64,000 bases of DNA from Chelydra serpentina. Taxonomy: Eukaryota > Chordata > Testudines > Chelydridae. The notes beneath the pieces were generated by a model, which searched no databases, was not told the origin of the DNA, and was given only the letters and a program-made list of their open reading frames with translations. Positions 11,947-23,920 of this stretch are shown here, one piece after another (the first letter of the stretch is position 1; every line of letters begins with the position of its first letter). The stretch covers positions 53,812,501-53,876,500 of the forward strand of contig JBAIAC010000006.1 in the NCBI GenBank assembly GCA_037349315.1, written 5' to 3'. The translations under genes were made by a program, and so were the position numbers.

Positions 11947-13949
11947 CGGGCCATTATGTATCTATTGGGCTGGTGTGTTTACTGAAACACAATTAGCCAT
12001 TTCAGCAGTTTGTTAAATGAAAGAAACCAGCTTAAAAGAATGCTGCCAGGGTATCTATTATTTCTTTAGCTAACTAACAATTCTCTGGTTCAGCTATATT
12101 TTCTATAGTATAGACACAGCATTTTCTCACACTGTTTGTGGTCAGAATCCAGTTATAGATATCTGTGTTCCTCTGTACTAAGTAATCAATTTTGGCCTGA
12201 GCCACTGCTAGATCTCATAGTGTTGCCAGCCAGATGAAAGGGAGGCTTTTATTATTTCCTGTGTTAAACATGCATCATCACATCCCTGCAGTTAGTGGGA
12301 TTCAAAGACATAACTTCCTTTATATCATTGATATTTTAGTGTTTTTTCCAGTAGCACATTTCAGCTAACAGGATCATGATGGCCTATTGACAAGTCTCTA
12401 ATATTTATTTCCTCCAAGAGCAGAATTTTAATGTAAAGAACAAACCCCCTACAAGACTATTTTTCTTTCTTTTCAGACTGAATCACTGTCCTTTCTAAAA
12501 TGAACTATATGATGTTAAAAGTAGCAGTCCATTAATACTCTAAACACCATCTGACTGTCCACTTCAGCAGTGACATGTTGTGGGGAACTCTTCAGCTTCC
12601 CTTTTCTGGTTACTATTAAATCACCCTTGCCACAGATCATTTATTTGTGGGTCTCATGAAAATACTTTGGAAGAACTTGGGTTTTTGCCTTTGGAATACT
12701 CCCCATTGTACAAAGTTCCAGAACTTAAAAATCTCCTAGTGGGGAATATCTCTGAACTCCCCTAAAAATTTCTCCTCCTCTCCCCAGTCCTCTTCTCCAC
12801 CTTAATTTCATAACACAACAAAATCGCACACTGGGCTAATATTAAGCAGCAGTAGTAGCCTCTCCACATTTAAAGCCAATTTCTGCAAGCATTCCATTCT
12901 GAGCTTCATTCTGGCCCCTTTTCTAAAACCCTCAGTAAAAAACAAAATTTTAGCATCAAACCTATCATGTGTGGTCCATGGCTAGGGGACAATTTTTTTA
13001 ACCAAATCCAAGTTTATTCTAACAAGTGTTAATTATAGTTTCAAAATTCTTCTCTTTTGTTGCCACATCCTATCTACAAAGCAGCTTCTTAGGTTTGTCT
13101 GAAAGATCTTGATACAGCCTTGTGCACAAGACCAAATGTGAGACATCAAAGAGAACATATATATGTTATTCAAGGCCAGATTAGGAACATCAGAATAGCA
13201 CAATTTTCTAAGGATCACTAGGGTTCCAACAATGAGCTTTACAAAAAAAAACTGCTGAGGAGAATTACAAGTTCACCAGACTGTTGGTTAAGCTACAGTG
13301 TTCCAATGTACCTATAAACACCCTCCCCCCCCCCCCCCCCACACACACAGTTAAAGAGCAATAGATCAGAACAATTCCACAGAGTATTAGCAAGTCTCTG
13401 TATAGCATGCAGTCCCTCTTGTTCCAGTTGCCTCAGTATTCCTCCTGAAGACTTTGGAAACTCCAGAGGAGCATGTGAAACTTCTAATCTATGCATGGTC
13501 CCTAGGTCCACTACCTGTCCATCATCTGGACTTTATAAGCTCCACTGGAGGGCAGCCAAAGGAAACAAGAGTTTACAAAAAGCCCACTTGCTCCTCTGTT
13601 TTCTAAAGTCTGCAAAAGAAGAGCTGTGGAGCTTATGAAGACTTGAGAGCTGCATATCACATAGGAATTTCCTAGGTGAGTCCCCACTGCTCCACTTCTA
13701 CCCCTAGTCTTGGATGCTCCTGAGGTACTCCTAAGATTTCCAGGTTTCTGTGCTTCCACTCATACTCCAGCAGAAGAGGAAAGCAATGTAGATTTTAGGC
13801 AAGGCTGCAGGAGTAGGGGTAGCCTGGAACATGCTTAGGTGCCCTGGAGTGCTCTCTGTCTAGATACTTATATGGCTCTTGTCACCATAATAATTGATCT
13901 CAAAATCATTTCTTTTTATTCTTAAAATACCTCAGCCAGATAAGGACAT
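11947..13949. other. Unannotated stretch
   Basis: No gene or repeat family recognised apart from the C-rich/CA microsatellite at 13325-13350. Confidence 0.5.
13325..13350. repeat. Poly-C / CA microsatellite
   Basis: An uninterrupted run of C (about 16) is followed by ACACACACA. Confidence 0.9.
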
Positions 13950-14365
13950 ACTATTCCCAATGTACAGATGGGAACCTAAGGGTATGTCTACAAGTCCAGC
14001 TGGAGGGTGTGATTCCTAGTTTGAGGCAAACATACTCATACTAACTCTCTTTGAGCTAGTCTGCTAAAAAGAGAGCAGTTGGGGCAGCATGAGCAACTAG
14101 CTGCCCTGAGTTCATACCTAGGGTCTCAGAAAGCTATGCACTGAAGTGAGCCCAGTCCCTCCCCCCCACTACTACACTGTTTTAGCACACCATCTCAAGT
14201 ATGTCTCCTTGAGCTGGGAATCATACCCCCAGCTCAAAGTGTAGACATACCATGAGAGAATAGATTAAATGACTTGTGTAATATCATATCAGAAATCTGT
14301 GGCTGAAATTGAACTCAGGTGCTCTGAACTCCAGTCTGGTGCCCTAGCCACATGGGTATTCCTCC
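13950..14365 (-). mobile_element. MIR SINE, split by a MITE
   Basis: The outer parts (about 13950-13979 and 14256-14365) resemble a mammalian-wide interspersed repeat read backwards. They show CAGATGGGAACCTAAG, then TTAAATGACTTGTGTAA, then TGAACTCAGGTGCTCTGAAC. The two halves are separated exactly by the MITE at 13980-14251, so the MIR is the older insertion. Confidence 0.6.
13980..14251. mobile_element. Harbinger-type MITE, complete
   Basis: The terminal inverted repeats are about 35 bp. The left end begins GGGTATGTCTACAAGTCCAG; the reverse-complemented right end reads TGGTATGTCTACACTTTGAG, and both continue to a GATTCC motif. The terminus matches the right end of the Harbinger element at 53721-57212. 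The target duplication is not clear. It carries no coding sequence. Confidence 0.75.
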
Positions 14366-14384
14366 TACCCCTCTGAGCTAGTCA

Positions 14385-14949
14385 GCTGATGAGTTGAAAG
14401 GCTGGGTGAGGTGCACGAGCTGGTGAGTAAATATGGAATGACAGACTATGAAATAGTAGACATAGCAGCAGCAACCACTCTACAGAGCTAATATAACTCA
14501 CTAGTTCAGCATGTATTATATAACACATGGTGATAATACTAGCAGGCTGTCACTGCTTCTTAGTGTGGTCTTTCTAGGGGTCTCAGCTGCTCCTAACCTT
14601 CCTTAATTTGCTTTAAATCAGTTCCAGGACCCCCACCTCCCATTGAGTCAATCAGCCCTTCAACTTTAGAGCTTATAGTTGCCTGACTGTTTTCTTAGAA
14701 GCAGTCTGGTGCAAAGCCCTCACCCCTTGCCAATCTCAGGCCTTTCTGCCTCCCTTTTCTGTGCTGTGCTCTTCTCTTTATAGCAGGTCTTATTTTCTCT
14801 ATGGTTTGCAGCTGTGGGTGCCTGCCTCCATGATTGGCAGTTCTGGCAGCTGTGCAGGGGTGTGATCAAGCTGCTTGCTTGTAAACAGGAGAGACTCTCC
14901 TCCCAACTCTGTCTATGCTCAGTATGGGGTTTGTAAACCCCACATTACA
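14385..14949 (-). mobile_element. Probable solo LTR
   Basis: Read on the minus strand, the block begins TGTAATGTGGGGTTTACAAA at 14949 and has a TATAAAG box at 14776-14783. I recognise the layout as a turtle LTR family, from memory only. The 3' edge near 14385 is approximate and no duplication was found. No internal coding region is attached. Confidence 0.5.
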
Positions 14950-15699
14950 GTCCATAACAAAGATTTTCATCTTATCAGTCACCAAGAACTAAATACTTAA
15001 CCGTACACTGCTTGACCAAAATCCACCCTTCTTTATGGCCCTACATAGTCAATTTAAGATTAGATTCCAATAATAATACAAATGCCACTTGACACAGAGC
15101 TAGCATGTTTATGTCTCCAGGCCTCAGTCCATATAGTCAGATTAATAAAGTGAGAGAGAGAGCAAAGGTAAATGTAGTGACAGAACTTAGCAGCAGCAAT
15201 ATATGTATGCAAAATTATGAAAAAATACTCATTGGTTCACATTTTTTAAGCTCTATCTGTATACTCTGTAAGCACAGTGTCTTCTCCAAATTTAACATGA
15301 CTCCAGCCATTGGCTGTGGGTTTCTTCAAGTCTTTAGAAAAAGTTGTTTTGTTTTTATAGCCACAGTGCTCTTGTAAGGATTTTAATATGCGGGTCTCAG
15401 AGAGACTTAACTCAGAGAAAACACATGGACCCCTTTGAGAGTCTCATTCACTATAACTGAAGCAGCTCTGCAGCAGCTCTAATATAGGAGCATATAAAAC
15501 AAGGGCAATCCCTAGAGGACGAGGCTGCCAGAGGGAACCTTTTGTAAAAGGACCAGTCAGTACACAAGAAATGACTGTTTACTTACAGTACTGCAGGCTG
15601 GGAACATACTGCTTTATTCAACTCCATATAAACAGAGTGGGAGGAGAATACATAACTAAAATAGATTGTAAGGACAAGGGTGCTGGAACCGTTGTAGAA
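14950..15699. other. Unannotated stretch
   Basis: No gene recognised; the 90-codon frame at 15105-15377 has no recognisable motif. Confidence 0.5.
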
Positions 15700-16150
15700 G
15701 TAACTGTGGCTAGTTGGGGGGGGGCACAACTGAAAGGTTCTGGGGGGGGACACATGACCACCACATGCATTACCTCTGCCTCCACCGCCAACTCACCTCA
15801 GCAGGCGGTCTGCAAAGCAGGCAGCAGCATTTGGACTTCTGCAGCAGGGAGGGAGAAACAGCCCCATGGGGGGTGGGGAGGGGCAGGGAAGAGCTCAGCC
15901 GACAGACAGCCAACCACCCTATTGCTTCCTCTCTCCCTGCACTGCACAGACACATGGAGAGTGCAGCTACCAGGGGGAGTGCTGCCTCTTCACTGCTGGG
16001 CATCCTGGCCAGAGGCATCCCGAGAAATTGGGGGGTAGGGGGGTACACATGTTCCCCATGCCCCCCACATGTCACCTCTGGCCTCCAGGGCCAAGGCCAA
16101 AGAGGATTCCTGTGCCCCTTCTCCCCTAACCCCTGCACTCCCCTCTTTCA
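15700..16150. repeat. GC-rich dispersed repeat, unclassified
   Basis: A G-run (15715-15724) opens a GC-rich block with CATCCCGAGAAATTGGGGGG near 16014-16034. The long overlapping frames on both strands (for example 15571-16038) arise from the lack of AT-rich stop codons and show no protein motif. Confidence 0.45.
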
Positions 16151-16339
16151 CTGATTCCAGCATCAGTGGTAAGGGAGGAGTGAAGAATGGCTCCAGCCCA
16201 GAATGCTCCGAGTAACCCCATTAATCTCTTGATGACCACATTACTACACCCTTCCCTCTTAATTTACAGTCTGTATGTATGTCTGAAGAGCTTTGATTAG
16301 CTCACAGTGTTGTGAGCTAAACAATAAAAGATATTACCT

Positions 16340-16799
16340 CAGGGATCTCAAACTCAGATCACCACGAGGGCCACATGAGGACTAGTACATTGACCCCAGG
16401 GCCACGTCACTGACACCTTTTCATATAAAGATACAAAAGCCCCCCCTCTGCCCGTGGCCCCATCCCCATTCCACCCCTTCCATGAGACCCTGCCCCTACT
16501 CCACCTCTTCCCACCCCTTGCCCGCCCCCATTCCAACCCCTTTCCCAAAGTTCCCACCCCTGCCCCACCTCTTCTCTGCCTCCTCCCCTGAGTGTGCGGC
16601 TTCCCGCTCCTCCCCCTCCCTCCTGGAAAGCGCTAAGTGGGAAGCACCTGGAGATAGGCAGAGGAGCGGGGACGCAGCGTGCTGGGAGCGGGGGAAGCGG
16701 AGGGTGAGGGGAGCTTGGCGGCTGCAGGAAATAACTCCAAGGGGGTGGGGAGCTTGGCGGGCCGCAGCAAATAACTTCATGGGCTGCGTGAGACCCCTG
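16340..16799. mobile_element. hAT-type non-autonomous element
   Basis: It starts CAGGGATCTCAAACTC and ends GTGAGACCCCTG, an inverted pair of the hAT form CAGGGGTCTCA. Flanking 8-mers TATTACCT (16332-16339) and TATTAGCT (16800-16807) match at seven of eight bases, as expected for a hAT target duplication. The 460-bp interior is GC-rich and encodes no transposase; the ORFs at 16354-16805 are compositional. Confidence 0.8.
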
Positions 16800-16881
16800 T
16801 ATTAGCTTATCTACCTAGCCTGTAAGCAGTCTTTTAAATTACCAGGGGCTCTGTTCTCTCTGATGTGGTAGCACCTCTCTA

Positions 16882-17367
16882 AGTACATCGACACTTACAG
16901 TGGCATGTAGAGTACAGACACTGCATGCTTAGTTAACATGGGTATAAATAGCAATGTAGATGGCAAGGCACTTCTTAGGTGAATAGATTAAAGCAAAGTG
17001 CCCTCCATGCCTGAACCCTACGGTATATACCCTACATGGCTCTGTGCATGCCCAAGCAGTGCCTCCCACATCTACACTGCTATTTTTAGCAGTGGAGTGA
17101 CCTGCTGTCTCCCCACCACCAGAGCCTTTCCCTACCACAGACTGGTAGTGGGAAAAGCTCTGGAAGCAGGGAGGCAGCCTGGAAAGGTTTGGGCAGCTTC
17201 TCACTGCCAGAGCCTTTCCCCACTGCCTTCCCCCTGCTGGAGCCTGTCACTGCTGCGTGTAGTTACACTCCACTATGACAAGTGTAGACTCTGCTGCTTT
17301 CACTGCAGCGTGTAGCTCCTTCTCTAATGCCAGAACTCTACATGCTGTTGTAAGTGTGAACAAGGCC
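16882..17367. mobile_element. Harbinger-type MITE, complete
   Basis: The left end CGACACTTACAGTGGCATGT and the reverse-complemented right end TTCACACTTACAACAGCATG form a terminal inverted repeat of about 35 bp running on to GTAGAGT. The interior contains several CCAGAGCCTTTCCC segments in both orientations. A truncated relative is at 57673-57812. Confidence 0.72.
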
Positions 17368-17755
17368 TCTGTGGCAATTGGGGTCACCTCCAATGGCAGA
17401 GACCCACTTCACCCAGTCTCCTGGTCCCTCAGTTCTGTAGTTACCCCAATTTCAGGCATTCCCATCAAAGCTGCATCCTTTCTTGGCGTCGGCTGCTCCA
17501 GGTGGTCATCTCCCAAGGGCAAAGGCTCTGATGCTTGCATGTCACCCCATAAGCCTGTCAGCCTATGACTTGACCATCACTTTAGAAAACCAGGGTCCAG
17601 TTTGGTCTAGGATAGTACTAAAATAACATGTTGGTTGGCAAGTATTGAAAATTTTGGTATAGACCAGGTCTTTTGGGACCAACTCTCTCTCTCTGGCATT
17701 CTAGTCATGGTTCTGTGTTGGAAACGCTTGCTTCCTTAAGACTTCCCCCTCCATG
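17368..17755. other. Unannotated stretch
   Basis: Nothing recognised. Confidence 0.5.
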
Positions 17756-17810
17756 CAGGAGGTCAGACTAGATGAACATGATGGTCCCTTCTGGCCTTAA
17801 AGTCTATGAG
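17756..17810 (+). mobile_element. CR1/SINE 3' tail fragment
   Basis: GGAGGTCAGACTAGATGAAC followed by a TGGTCCCTTCTGGCC stretch is the diagnostic 3' end shared by CR1 LINEs and their dependent SINEs. No body is recognisable upstream. Confidence 0.7.
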
Positions 17811-20109
17811 AAAATAGGAAGTGGGGGGGGGGGGACCTGGATCCAACCCATAATACTATGAGTAATCCAGTTAACCCCTTTGACAACCACTTTACTGTAA
17901 ACCCCCTCTCCATTTCTGCAGGAAGGTCCAGGAATCAAGCCCTTCCCTGGAGGTTATTTTGTTTATATGCTGTATATAACTTGGTTCATGTGAGTAGCCA
18001 TCCCAAAGGCAATGGCAGAGCAGTTGAGCTTGACTGTCTTCCTTATGATGTAATCTACAGCTGATAAATAAGGTCTTTCTGAGGAGGAGGTTTCATTTGT
18101 TTAAGCAGAGAAGACCCATTGGTAGTGTGGAGATCTGGAACTGGGGCCAGTAGACACAGATGACTATAAACTCAAACTGTGGATCCAAACTTTTGGGAAG
18201 TTGGGATACAGTTCAGGCCTATCTTTACCCTTACTGAAGACTGCAGAAGACAGATTAAAAAATAAATCCCGATATCACCTGCTGCCGGAATACAAGAGAT
18301 GGAACTTGTGCTTGTGTCAGTACAATGCTGGGTGGGGTAATGATGGATGTCCTAAAATACACTTAAGTGATCGATAGGTAAATGATGTCTTTCTGCAGTC
18401 CCCACTTACATGGCAGGAACGGTCTCTTGAGAAAAACACTCCACTACATTAGCAATATTGGAAAGTAATTTGAGTGTTGGTTTTGTATTCATAGCTGCAT
18501 GTTAATAAATAGTGTGCCTGACTCCATTCACATATACTGGTGTAAATTAGAAAGCAACTGGTTGAGGTCCATGGAGGCACATTCGTGTAAAACAGATGTT
18601 ACTGGATTACTGAGCCCCATAAGTGCAGTTTGCAAAACACCACAATGCATAAATGTTATGGAAAAGATTTTTTGTGGAATGTATGTGGCAACACTGTGTA
18701 GGTTGTAGAGGGTAGAGATTCTGGTGAGTGGGATGGAACATTTTAGCAAACAAGTTAGCATTATATAACACAAAGTATTGCAGTGTCTTAACTGAGGTGG
18801 CACTATACAGAATTCTGATCCAACACAACAGCAAAGACTGAGATTGTGTAAGGGATTATGCTATTTATTATCCTCTCCCTTGCCCCTTACATATAGGAGG
18901 CATGCAGCATCCACTCACAATCCGGCCATGGGTCTGAACAAAAAGATTGGCGCTCTTGTTGGGTCTCTTAGACCAGTGGTTTCAAGTGTAAATTTCATAA
19001 TCAACGTTACAGAAGATTTCCCCCTTAAAATGGAATTAAAATAGGTTCTAGTCCCAAAAACTGAAAAACAATGCAATCAAGCCACTGAGCTCAAAAGTTA
19101 AGCATCTGCTGCAAGGCTGATAAATATACATTTGACATGATAAAGATTATTTTCTAGGAATCAATGGGGCTAAAACAAATGGTTTCAATTAGACACAGAC
19201 GGCAACCAGGATCGTCTTTTTTTCTTTTCACTGTCTTCCTCCTGGCAGGCCTTAGTTTCATGAGCTTTCTGAAAATCAGAGACATGAGTGCAGAAGACAG
19301 AATATAAATGTAAGGCTCTGACTACATAGCAGGAGACATGTATTTTAACTGGCAGCTTTAGCATTTCCAACAGGTCACATCATCCAATCTAAATAATATG
19401 TTGTGATATAAAGCAGCTTTTGTAAAATCATCTTGCAGTGTGATTGCAAACATGCCCTTGTTTTTAATATGTTGTAAGGCAACACTTTCCATGATGTGTA
19501 CCGGTGCCCCATGAATATTTTTAACAATGTGGAAGTCACTTACAAAAACCTTTTGACAAGTATCTTTAGGTTTTTCAGCTTGAAGTACTTGTCTCTAGTG
19601 GCATGAACAAGATGTAGGACTAAAGCCTCATATGTCTCTCTTTCATATTGTCCTTATTTCTGCCAAACTTAGGGCCAAGTTAGCAAAGCTCGTTTTGTAA
19701 AGGTTCAGATAGCTATGCCAAGTACATATATTTATACTCCTTGGAGCTATACATGAGATCATTGAGCTAACATTTAAATTACCTATCACAGATGGATGTA
19801 GTTTCTCTAAAAGTAAATTATTGAAATTAGAACGGAATACATAACAGACTAGCTCTGATATATAGAGCATATAGTTAGTGCTGTATAGGTATAGCTGACA
19901 TGGGCTGATGGGAACTGAGGGCACTCTACTTCTCTGCAAACACTCAGCACCTTGAGGGACAGGGCCTCAAATCATCATCATCATTTTAAAAAAAAGTTAG
20001 ACTGCTGAAGATTATTTGGTTACATGTAAATGAATTTTGGAATTTACCGGTTAGGGCTGAAATTTAAACACATGAAATTGTATTCTCTGTCACCGTCTAG
20101 GAACTTACT
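17811..20109. other. Unannotated stretch
   Basis: Nothing recognised except a run of about 12 G at 17823-17834. Confidence 0.5.
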
Positions 20110-20633
20110 TGGTTCCCGTTATCTTTAGGGCTAGATCCACAACAGGGACTTAGATTCAGTGTTGAAACACCTAATATTTAGGTATCCTTAACCTAGTGGA
20201 ATCCACAGCCCCAAGCTAGGCACACAGTTTCCCTATACAGTGCATGGGGATTAACAAAAGCTAGCAAGCTCAGTGGGCAGCTACCTAAGATAGCTGATAG
20301 AAAATGCTAAGGAGAGGGCTGTGGCCTAAGACCTGCCCCTCAAAGGGAGTTAGGCATCTAAATCCAGGCTGGAGGGAGGCACCTCCCTACACTTAGAATT
20401 CACAGTTGTGAACCCTCCCCTGGGGTTGGGTGCCTAATCCAGGTGAGCCCTTTCTCACACAAAACCCAAGGAGGAGCCCATAGCCTACCTTATACCCCAT
20501 AGCACAATGGTTAGGCCAGTTATCCAGGATGCAGGAGACCTAGGTTCAAATAAAAACTCTTCCTGGGGTGGAGCAGTGACTAGGTCTCCCAGTTGCTAGG
20601 TGAATGCTTTAGCCATTGGACTATGCTGTATTC
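20110..20633. repeat. Repeat block with inverted tRNA-like heads
   Basis: At 20500-20560, TAGCACAATGGTTAGGCC and GACCTAGGTTCAAAT resemble Pol III A and B boxes. At about 20580-20630 a similar sequence occurs in reverse (CTAGGTCTCCC to AGCCATTGGACTATGCTG). The two would pair as a foldback. The part from 20110 to 20450 holds repeated TTAGGTGCC/TTAGGCATC-type motifs. I take it as one or more tRNA-derived SINE pieces. Confidence 0.5.
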
Positions 20634-20812
20634 TGGAGCATTGGCCTGCTAAACCCAGGGTTGTGAGTTCAATCCTTGAGGGGGCCATTTAGGGATCTGG
20701 GGCAAAAATCTGTCAGGGGACAGTACTTGGTCCTGCTAGTGAAGGCAGGGGACTGGACTCGATGACCTTTCAAGGTCCTTCCAGTTCTAGGAGATTGGCA
20801 TATCTCCATTAA
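20634..20812 (+). mobile_element. tRNA-derived SINE with CR1-like tail
   Basis: The head contains GAGCATTGGCCTGCTAAACC and a B-box region GGTTGTGAGTTCAATCC (20659-20675). The body is followed by a CR1-type end (GGGGACTGGACTCGATGACC) and an A-rich stretch. This is a turtle-style Pol III SINE that depends on CR1 reverse transcriptase. The first part of the tRNA head is missing or diverged. Confidence 0.82.
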
Positions 20813-22127
20813 AAAAAAACACAAAATCTCTCTGTTGAAGCTGTTCTATTTTGTATAAAATACTTAAATATTAATCAGGGGCAGAGAGAAAATGATGCTA
20901 TACTCTAGTGGTTAGTGCACTCAACTGGAGACCCAGATTCCAGTCTCTGCTCTAATGAATATTTATGTGGGTCATACAAAGTGGAACAGTTTCAACAGGA
21001 GAGACTGGGAAATATGACACAGCACAGGAGATATAAAAGGGGGGGGGATCCTTTAAAATTATAATAAACATAGCTCAGGGTTGGTTTATTTTTCTAAGAA
21101 ATTAACAGCTGCACATTGCTTTTTTCTTTTGTTTTGGGGGTTTTCCCCCTATTAAACATCTACTATGTTCAAAAAGAATGAGCCTCATTTTTGCATATTA
21201 CATTCATGCAGGAGCAATATTACAATGAAAAAAATGTGTTACAAGTCCAGGTAGAATTTCAGAATGTTTGAGATGAAGCCTTCTATAACTAGTTTCTGAA
21301 GGCCTGGTTCTCTACTGCTTTGCTCATTGCAAAGTCATTTACACCTGTACAAAGTATTGAGGCAAAGGCAGGGCAAAACACTTCCAAATTAAAATGGTAG
21401 CATTGACAGCCATTCTGCACTCAATTTGCACACGTGTAAATGATGACACACAGGTCAAGGCTGTGACGGATCAGGCCCTTTAAGAACAGGAAAGTTTCAT
21501 AACTTCTGAGGACCAGCTCCTGCTCCAAAATGGCCATCAAATGGTTGAATGTTACAAAAGATATAGGCTATTTTAAGAAAGGGACAGAGGGTAGAATTAA
21601 AATTAAGAACTCAGTGAATTCAGTACACTCTCTGTGAATATTCTCTATAATATTTGAATACATTTGCTCCACCAATCCTTACATTCCTTTTGTGCATGCT
21701 TTCTGCAAACAGGTAAGTGATTGATCTGTACTGTCATAAGTATTCATGACAAGTGAATTTTAAAAGTCACCTGTACCTATATTGATGGAAGCTGAATTTT
21801 AGATGATCACACACAAAGTATTCATGCAAAAACTGCTTGCATGTTCATCAATTCAGGAAACAGATGTAAAACCATGTGACTTATCAGATCAATTACAAAT
21901 AAGTAACAGCTCAAATCCTGAAGATGAAGAATCAAATATTTAGTGAAATGTTACCATAGTAAAATAGTATGTTATTTAAAAAGTAAAATAATTGTTAAAA
22001 ATTATTACCTACAATCAAATAATGATGGAAACTGCAATTTGCTTGTGAGCAGGAGAGACTCATCTTGAAACTGAAAATATTATAGTGACATCATATAAAT
22101 CCATGATGATGTTTTCACCTTGAATTC
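20813..22127. other. Unannotated AT-rich stretch
   Basis: Nothing recognised; a G-run lies at about 21041-21049. Confidence 0.5.
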
Positions 22128-22285
22128 TGGGTTCAGTTTGGTTCACCCTATATCAAAGAGAATACAACAGAAATAGAAAAAGTCCAGAGTAGGTCAACAG
22201 ATATTAGGGGAGGCATGGAAAGACCTCCACATGTCGGGAGACTGAAAAGATTAGGAGCGGTTAGAGAGGATATGCATAAGTGGTG
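22128..22285 (+). mobile_element. CR1-type LINE fragment, very decayed
   Basis: The text from GTTTGGTTCACCCTATATCA through AAAAAGTCCAGAGTAGGTCA corresponds to the CR1 C-terminal block ([19 protein letters not shown] in the intact copy). The following ~80 bp fit the next block weakly. Confidence 0.5.
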
Positions 22286-22494
22286 ACATAATAGTCTATG
22301 TAGCACCATGGCCACCAGACATCTCTATTTCCCTTTCAAGGACTCACAAAAGTTCCAATCTCCTTCTTGGCCTAAAATCCTTTAATTCATTCTTCATCAA
22401 GCTGGCAACAGAGCTTGTTCAAAAGAGAACTCCAGAAAGGTCCAAAGGCTCTTGGTGTGTTTGGGGTGGTTACTGGCTCTGTGACGATAAGTGT

Positions 22495-22810
22495 GGTGAT
22501 CCATGGGTTTCTTGTATATAGTTGTCTGTAGGATTCCATTGTTGAAGCTGATCGTGGTGTACAGGAAGTTGATGCTAGTGTGGGAGTGTTCCAGAGAGAG
22601 TTTAATGGACTAGTAGTGGTTGCTGAAGTTGTGGTGGAAATCTATGAGGGATTTTAAGTCTGTCCAGCAAATGAAAATATGATTGATGTAAGCTCAAAAG
22701 CTTGTCTCTCACCACAGAAGTTGGTCTAATACAAGATATTACATCCCCCACCTTCTCTCTCTAATATCCTAGGACTGACATGGCTGCAACAACACGCTAC
22801 ACATGATATA
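22495..22810 (-). mobile_element. Penelope-like element with inverted tail
   Basis: On the minus strand 22495-22680 translates in part to YTTISFNNGILQTTIYKKP, a Penelope reverse transcriptase motif, with several stops. From 22683 to 22810 the plus strand carries the element's tail (AAGCTTGTCTCTCACCACAG, then AGAAGTTGGTCTAATACAAG), so body and tail have opposite orientation. The same layout is seen at 53400-57234. Confidence 0.72.
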
Positions 22811-23185
22811 AAGATAGTGAATCAGACGGTATTACGACAAACAGTCAATCATCTAAAATGTGTAGAAAGATTTAAATGCTGCTATAAAAAAATGGTACCA
22901 GCATATTTCATTTTTGTTTAATATAGTATAGACCACAAACATTTATTTTAATGCACATTTCTAATCAGAATTTCATTGCAATCGTGGGACCATATTTTCT
23001 AGCCTGGCACAAATTGCCCATGTTTTAAAATGAGCTGATGTTTCTACCTAGCCAAAAATCATCAGACCATTTAAGCCTCCCAATTTTCTTTATTTTAATT
23101 TAACTATTTTAATTTTAGTCATTTCTATTGCTTTCATCACCATTTAATGTCCAGTTTTATAGCTCTGTTTTGCCTTTGTGTTGTG
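22811..23185. other. Unannotated AT-rich stretch
   Basis: Nothing recognised. Confidence 0.5.
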
Positions 23186-23265
23186 CTTAGATTGTAAACA
23201 CATTAGGCCTGGGCCATATGTTCCTTTATGTGTTTATACACTGCTGAGCATCTCAGCTAGGGTTC
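23186..23265 (+). mobile_element. Possible L2-type 3' end
   Basis: CTTAGATTGTAAACACATTA followed by a GGGCC / ACACTGCTGAGCA pattern resembles the 3' end of L2-like LINEs (GATTGTAAGCTC...CAGCACCTAGCACA). It is short and diverged. Confidence 0.4.
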
Positions 23266-23920
23266 TTTCCTCATGCTTTGCTGGTAGTAGCAAATGCAAA
23301 CAACAACTACCAAAGTGTGTGCAGAGCAATGGCAGCATAGCAACCAGGCCAGCTGAGAGGATGGAGGGAGGGCTCCTGGTCTTATAGCCTAGGTCACAGA
23401 CCTGGCCCTAACATTCTGTAGATAAAGGATGAAGTTTTGCCCAAACAAGGAGTTGTGTATGATTTAGGTGTTTTCCTCAAAGCACTTTATATGAGAGAAA
23501 GATATAGAGTCCCCAAGACCACATGTATCCTACCCTAGGAAAGTATGTTTTGACAATCATCTGAGATTGTAATAAAACAACCAGGATGTTTGAAAATAAT
23601 TCAAGATTGGGTAGGAAGCCTACACATGGTTGCTATGGTTACCTGTTGGTACCCATAGATGACAAGCCTGTTGTTACTTTGGCCATTTTCTATGAAGTGT
23701 ACATCATATATTTATATATATATAAAAATATGAATCAGAGACATTATCCAGATGGACTGGTTATGAAATGAAAGCTTGGAAACAGCTCTTCTTTTAAATC
23801 TCATTCCTTTTTGTGCTGTGTACAGATAGATAATGAATTGTGGAGAAAAAAAAAAGTTGCTTTAATAGCTTTGAAAATAAGAATCTTTCACTTGTGCTCA
23901 CAGTTCCCGAGCCCAAAGGA
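23266..23920. other. Unannotated stretch
   Basis: Nothing recognised apart from a short TA run near 23710-23724. Confidence 0.5.

Noticed and set aside
15571..16154. Overlapping 122-155 codon frames on both strands
   Set aside because: GC-rich repeat DNA with few stop codons; no domain, no consistent strand, and no splice or promoter context.
20500..20570. A genuine tRNA gene
   Set aside because: A- and B-box-like motifs are present but no cloverleaf with an acceptor stem can be formed; better explained as a SINE head.
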